A DNA stretch of 64,000 bases, taken from Bin87 sp965232895. Its GTDB lineage: Bacteria; Chloroflexota; Dehalococcoidia; Lucifugimonadales; UBA3495. The stretch covers positions 248,001 to 312,000 of the forward strand of contig OZ247430.1 of NCBI GenBank assembly GCA_965232895.1, written 5' to 3'. The notes under the pieces were generated by a model. It ran no database searches and was not told the DNA's origin. It was given only the letters and a program-made list of their open reading frames with translations. Both the position numbers and the translations under genes were made by a program. This document shows, piece after piece, positions 60,285 to 64,000 of this stretch (position 1 is its first letter; every line of letters begins with the position of its first letter).

Positions 60285-61392
60285 CGCAGCGACAGTGGAT
60301 CCGGCCGAAGAAATCGAACATCTCGCGCCGGCGCTGCGTTCAGACCGGGCGCTGGCCGAGCGGTTCAGGAGGTTCGCCGCTGAGGAATGTTCGGAGGTAT
60401 CGGACGAAGGCGCCGGCTCCCGGACCTACGAGATACTATCTGAAGCGGTGGCCGTCGACCCGGCTCTGCCAGGCTTGGCGCGCCGGTGCCGCGTTGGCCA
60501 GCCGATACCCAACCTGTTCTTTGCGGCCGTCAAGCGGACGGTCGCGATCTTCCCCGGCTCCGGACTGGCCGAACATTACCGTCGGATAGCAGCAGGTGAT
60601 GGGCCGACGGCGGGCTTGGAACAGGCTTTTACGGAGTTTGCGCTGGCGCATCGGGACCAGATTATCGGGTATCTGGAATCCCGCATGGTGCAGACCAACG
60701 AGGTTGGTCGGTGCGCTTACCTCTTGCCCGGTTTCCTGACCATCGCCGCAGAGAACCCGGGCCTGCCCTTGGCGTTGCTGGACGTAGGAGCCAGCGCCGG
60801 CCTTAACCTGAACTGGGACCAATACCGGTATCGGTACTCGACCGGCGATGAATTCGGGCCGGCCAATTCCAGAGTCGTGATCGAGTGCGACGCCAGGAAC
60901 GGGTTGCCGGAATTGCCCACGGCCTTCCCCGAGGTGAGTTTCAGGGTCGGGATCGATCTGGCGCCGGTGAACTTGGGAGACGACGAAGAATACCGGTGGA
61001 TGCAGGCTTTGGTCTGGCCAGAACACCGGGAACGGGCGGCCGCGTTATCCTCCGCAAGGGACGTCTGGATACATTCGCGGCCTACGGTATTGCAGGGCGA
61101 CACCGTGGAACTGCTGCCGGATACGCTGCGGGACGCTCCCAAAGATGCCGCGCTGTGCGTGTTTCACTGCCACACGCTGAACCAGTTTCCCGCCGCGGCG
61201 CGGGAGCGGTTCGCGGACATCCTGCGGGCAGAGTCAATGGAGCGTGTCGTATATCACATTCCGTCGGAGGGTGAACGGGTCGCGTTACGGAAGATTGTCG
61301 CGGGAACAACGCAGACCCGGTTCACGGCACGCAGACAGGTGCACGGCAAATGGATCGAGTGGGATACCGATACAAGGGTATCCGTTGAGTAG
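60259..61392 (+). CDS. DUF2332 family protein
   Basis: A 377-residue protein overlapping the end of the synthetase gene by 26 bp. The diagnostic piece is LLDVGASAGLNLNWDQYRYRY (about residues 173-193), which resembles a methyltransferase-like glycine loop and is the hallmark of DUF2332. LVWPEHRERAAAL and FHCHTLNQFPAAARERF further on also fit. The family has no proven function; the fold suggests a SAM-binding enzyme. Its overlap with the split synthetase implies one transcript. Confidence 0.87.
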   Translation: MRWQLAVDSAATVDPAEEIEHLAPALRSDRALAERFRRFAAEECSEVSDEGAGSRTYEILSEAVAVDPALPGLARRCRVGQPIPNLFFAAVKRTVAIFPGSGLAEHYRRIAAGDGPTAGLEQAFTEFALAHRDQIIGYLESRMVQTNEVGRCAYLLPGFLTIAAENPGLPLALLDVGASAGLNLNWDQYRYRYSTGDEFGPANSRVVIECDARNGLPELPTAFPEVSFRVGIDLAPVNLGDDEEYRWMQALVWPEHRERAAALSSARDVWIHSRPTVLQGDTVELLPDTLRDAPKDAALCVFHCHTLNQFPAAARERFADILRAESMERVVYHIPSEGERVALRKIVAGTTQTRFTARRQVHGKWIEWDTDTRVSVE

Positions 61393-61473
61393 AAAATCGC
61401 CCACGGCACGAGTTTGACACCGCTCAATGGCGAGGACCCGCCCCCGGCCGGAATGGCGGGGAGCGGAAGCCGG

Positions 61474-61734
61474 TCAGCGCGACCAGGTCTTTACCGCAAT
61501 CACCGTGGCGCACAACAGCGAGGCGATGCAGAAGGTCGGCGTGGCGGCAAGAGAAACCGCGTCCCAACCAGGCAGAAGCGACATGACGGCGATCCCGAGG
61601 CCGGCAGATCCGCCGACCGCGAGGCCAGCCAAAATTGAGCTGGCCAGAACGTTTGTGTACCATGGCCTGCCCTCCTCGGTGTGGAGGGCGGAGGCCGTAA
61701 TTCGCGCGATGGAAACGGAAAGAATGTGGTTCAT
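61474..61734 (-). CDS. Small two-helix membrane protein
   Basis: An 86-residue protein whose ATG overlaps the stop of the PPOX-fold gene (ATGA), so it is translated with it. Two hydrophobic segments (about residues 29-55 and 58-83) form a helical hairpin. I do not recognise the family. The coupling suggests a membrane partner for the upstream flavin-fold protein. Confidence 0.6.
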   Translation of the reverse strand: MNHILSVSIARITASALHTEEGRPWYTNVLASSILAGLAVGGSAGLGIAVMSLLPGWDAVSLAATPTFCIASLLCATVIAVKTWSR

Positions 61735-62147
61735 CGTTCCTGGAGGACTTCTCCTGAGAGTTGGTTGATTCGGTAGAGGCGAACGAGGACAGCGGCGCCA
61801 GTGCGGTCGGGGTCGCGGTCCAGTTCACCCTGGACGGTGCGGGACATGACGTTGTCGCGGATGGCGCCTTCGCGGTACATGGTGGCCGTGCCGTAGAAAC
61901 GCAGGTTTACCCGTTCGGTGGGATGACGATAGAAGAACACGACCCGGGAGCCGTTCTGAATATTGGAGGCGGAATTCCGCCAACCGCGCTCCCAGAAGGC
62001 CAGCGTCTCACGGTCGAACACGAGGACGCTGCCCCGCATGCTGATCTGCGGCTCGCCATCCGGGGACACGGTGGCGATGAACATGGGGCAGCGGTCAGCC
62101 AAAGCGTTGTCGATGCGGCGGCGGAGTTCATCGTCGATGTAGATCAT
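61731..62147 (-). CDS. Pyridoxamine 5'-phosphate oxidase-fold protein
   Basis: A 138-residue split-barrel flavoprotein: MFIATVSPDGEPQISMRGSVLVFDRETLAFWERGWRNSASNIQNGSRVVFFYRHP. The PDGEP and NIQNGSRV motifs are those of PPOX-like proteins that bind FMN, F420 or haem. The single domain and Chloroflexota-like context fit the F420 or FMN-dependent group rather than true PdxH. It is coupled to the small membrane protein. Confidence 0.85.
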   Translation of the reverse strand: MIYIDDELRRRIDNALADRCPMFIATVSPDGEPQISMRGSVLVFDRETLAFWERGWRNSASNIQNGSRVVFFYRHPTERVNLRFYGTATMYREGAIRDNVMSRTVQGELDRDPDRTGAAVLVRLYRINQLSGEVLQER

Positions 62148-62285
62148 GAAAGACTCCTGAAGGGCGCTGCGGGATGCGGAGTCATTCCGAAGAACTTGCT
62201 CGCAACCCGGCGAATGGCCCCAATAGGATACCCGAAGAAACGCAGGGTTAGCGGAACCTCTCGCGCCTACTTGCTTTTGTAAATC

Positions 62286-62395
62286 GTCTGGATCAGGATT
62301 TACGGAATTTTACGATTGGGCAGGATTGGGAAATCTCCGTCACAGTACGGTTCCAATCCTGATAATCCCCAAATCTTGAAAATCATGATTCTGAC
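62286..62395. repeat. Long imperfect inverted repeat
   Basis: GTCTGGATCAGGATTTACGG (from 62286) on one arm and the reverse complement of GAAAATCATGATTCTGAC (to 62395) on the other form two arms of about 45 bp, both ending in CAGGATTGG-type sequence. The 62148-62492 gap holds no gene. It belongs to the GGATT-rich dispersed family also seen at 58080. Confidence 0.65.
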
Positions 62396-62492
62396 GTTTC
62401 CCCGCCACAAACCGGTCATGCGCGAGCAGGACCCAGATTGACAGGTTAGCGCCAAGTCGTCCAGCCGAAACTAACGGCGCGCGCAGCAAAGG

Positions 62493-63446
62493 TCAGCCGA
62501 TCAACGGTATCGAGGAGTCGAAAGAAGCTTCTGCGACGGCCAGAGCAGCCTGCTTTTCGGCCTCGCGGGCGGCGCAGGCGGCGCTCATGGCCAACACGTC
62601 CTTGGCCCACTCGTCCACGGGTACGTCGATCATGCGCCCCGCGAAGGGAGCGGCGGCGGTGCCGGCGGCCAACGCCTGAGCAAAGACTTCGCGCACTTGC
62701 GTGTAGTAATCGACCAGGGACTCCGTGGGCGTGTAGGCCTCGTTCACGGGGCCGATCCAACTGGGGTGCCCGCAGACCATACCCTTGAAGCCCAGGTTCC
62801 GCGAGTCGGTGGCGATCTTGACCATTTCCTCGTGGGAGATCTGGCCGGTTTGCACGCACATGGGGTCGGCTACGGCGATGGGCTGCACGCCGGCGGCCGT
62901 GGCCTCGATACACAGGCGGCCGCGGGCGAACACGAAGGCGTCGTGCTCGGAGGATTGGGGGATACCAAGAGAGGCAGCGAGGGCAGCCTCGTCGATGCCG
63001 ACCTGCCGGATACGAGGCGATGCCGTGATGATTTCGCGGATATGCCAGATGCCGGCCGCGGTCTCGATGGATGGCGTGATTTCGAGGGAGCCACGGGTCA
63101 CGCCGTGTATTTTTTCCAGATCTGCCAAAATCGCGTCGGCCTCCGCCACCTGATCCGCGGCCTCGACACCGGGAAGCACTATTCCGGTCAACTCCGGCCC
63201 AATGGCTGCATTGCTGTCAGCGTAAACGAAGTCGGCGTTGACGCGCACGAATACCTGCGCTCCGCCCTTGCCGGCGAGAGCCGCGGACTGACGGAGGGTT
63301 TCGCGAACCCGGGCGAGTTCGGCGGCGGGAGCGCCGTCCTGCAGATCGACGGTGACGGCGTCAGCGTGGCGCGTCCAACTGCGCACGACCATCCGTGATT
63401 GGACCGCCGGCACGACAAGGTTGGAGCGTCGTACGAGGATCGACAT
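62493..63446 (-). CDS. CitE-like HpcH/HpaI family lyase
   Basis: A 317-residue TIM-barrel lyase of the citrate-lyase beta (CitE)-like family: RRSNLVVPAVQSRMVVRSW, DAVTVDLQDGAP with the acidic pair, EITPSIETAAGIWHI for the metal-binding Glu, and a late CGHPSWIGPVNEAYTPTE substrate loop. Such proteins cleave malyl-CoA, citramalyl-CoA or similar. It follows a related lyase gene 16 bp upstream, so two CitE-like chains may form one enzyme. Confidence 0.87.
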   Translation of the reverse strand: MSILVRRSNLVVPAVQSRMVVRSWTRHADAVTVDLQDGAPAAELARVRETLRQSAALAGKGGAQVFVRVNADFVYADSNAAIGPELTGIVLPGVEAADQVAEADAILADLEKIHGVTRGSLEITPSIETAAGIWHIREIITASPRIRQVGIDEAALAASLGIPQSSEHDAFVFARGRLCIEATAAGVQPIAVADPMCVQTGQISHEEMVKIATDSRNLGFKGMVCGHPSWIGPVNEAYTPTESLVDYYTQVREVFAQALAAGTAAAPFAGRMIDVPVDEWAKDVLAMSAACAAREAEKQAALAVAEASFDSSIPLIG

Positions 63447-63462
63447 ATTGGACAGCTCCCGG

Positions 63463-64000
63463 TCAGTCTGGGGATTCCGCGGACTCGGCGGCTCTCACGC
63501 GGGCGACCGCCTCGGCTTTCTCCTGGTCGCGCTCCTGGCACCGGGATCGCCATTGCAGCAATTCTTCGGCCCGCGCGGCTTCATAGCGATCAATCACGCG
63601 GTGGCGGCCAAGGTACGAGTCAGCCGCCATGGGGCGGGGTGATTCTTCCCGATCAACAGCGGAGACGTCGATCTGAACCCAAGTATCCCCGGTGCGGGCG
63701 AGATTGCGGTACTCCTGGAGAACCCACGCGGCGTCCGAAATCTCATCGTCGGTGGGCGCGAAGCCACGGATTTGGGGTTCGACAACGGCCGGATGCAGGC
63801 CGCCACCGATGCGGAAGCCGCACTTTCGGGCCGCGTCGGCTTCGGCGAAAGCGCGGTCAGGATCGCTGACACTGCCCGTTATGTTAGGCGTGAACGGCGC
63901 CGCATGGGGTTCGCGGCCGGCAGCGCGGGCGGCGAGTTCCACCTCGCCCTTACCGTAAACGAACTGGTCGAAGCCCACGAACATCTCGACGCCGAGGTCA
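63463..64000 (-). CDS. CitE/HpcH-like lyase, 5' end outside the window
   Basis: Only the C-terminal part is present. The frame is open to the right edge (DLGVEMFVGFDQFVYGKGEVEL before and after the internal Met at 63984), so the true start lies beyond 64000. GCGFRIGGGLHPAVVEPQIRGFAPTDDEI-like text (as KCGFRIGGGLHPAVVEPQI) matches the C-terminal substrate loop of CitE-like lyases, which links it to the next gene. A basic and acidic helical tail of about 50 residues ends it. Confidence 0.8.
   Translation of the reverse strand, partial: DLGVEMFVGFDQFVYGKGEVELAARAAGREPHAAPFTPNITGSVSDPDRAFAEADAARKCGFRIGGGLHPAVVEPQIRGFAPTDDEISDAAWVLQEYRNLARTGDTWVQIDVSAVDREESPRPMAADSYLGRHRVIDRYEAARAEELLQWRSRCQERDQEKAEAVARVRAAESAESPD

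Overview
The window is about 64 kb of GC-rich bacterial chromosome. The gene mix suggests a Chloroflexota lineage close to the SAR202/Dehalococcoidia group: CaiB/BaiF CoA-transferase, FMN alpha-hydroxy-acid oxidase, several HpcH/CitE-type lyases, ThDP enzymes, nitroreductase, P450 and a very long Calx-beta secreted protein. This placement is inferred from gene content only; no taxonomic marker was compared.

Layout. 1-3.7 kb: DUF2520 protein (cut by the edge), P1-type N-terminal-nucleophile hydrolase, SbcD-like nuclease and an HpcH-family lyase, all on the minus strand. 3.8-4.4 kb: a palindromic repeat and RNase P RNA. 4.6-9.4 kb: alpha-hydroxy-acid oxidase, then a four-gene PhnD/C/E/E-type oxyanion transporter. 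9.4-14.6 kb: a small helical (HEPN/PaREP1-like) protein, two unknown envelope proteins, a beta-hydroxyacid dehydrogenase, tRNA-Gln, a P450 and a cupin. 14.9-20.4 kb: coaE, a MoxR/CbbQ ATPase, a CoA-type Nudix hydrolase and a 1102-residue VWA (CbbO/NorD-like) partner. 20.4-26.4 kb: minus-strand operon of a GldA/F/G-like ABC system, a DUF4340 protein and cinA. 26.5-34.2 kb: speD-speB, an HMG-CoA-lyase-like enzyme, a BNR-repeat protein, rbsK-Nudix-comF and CaiB. 34.3-39.8 kb: four tRNAs, PAC2 protein, amidohydrolase, nitroreductase, DMT permease and tRNA-Glu, with two near-identical MITE-like insertions. 40-46 kb: the 13-repeat Calx-beta protein and a repeat-rich gap. 46.2-49.3 kb: AIR-synthase-like protein, threonine dehydratase, a phased array of a short motif and a small HTH gene. 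49.5-64 kb: acetamidase, two ThDP enzymes, a large DNA methyltransferase, an NDP-forming acyl-CoA synthetase split by an in-frame amber codon, a DUF2332 protein, a PPOX-fold protein and two CitE-like lyases.

The most unusual locus is at 48.35-49.07 kb. Fifteen copies of a KTACACYS-like motif occur there, seven of them spaced about 20 bp apart. An AT-rich inverted repeat follows, then a 74-residue HTH gene whose predicted -10 box overlaps one of the motifs. By eye, the plus strand changes from C-rich to G-rich across this point even for genes on the same strand, which is the polarity expected at a replication origin. I propose it as an origin-like or global operator locus; no dnaA or dnaN gene and no canonical DnaA box is visible.

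A second unusual pattern is two nearly identical MITE-like elements with 17-bp terminal inverted repeats and 8-9 bp target duplications. Both sit 16-18 bp upstream of the -35 box of a tRNA promoter, in the same relative orientation.
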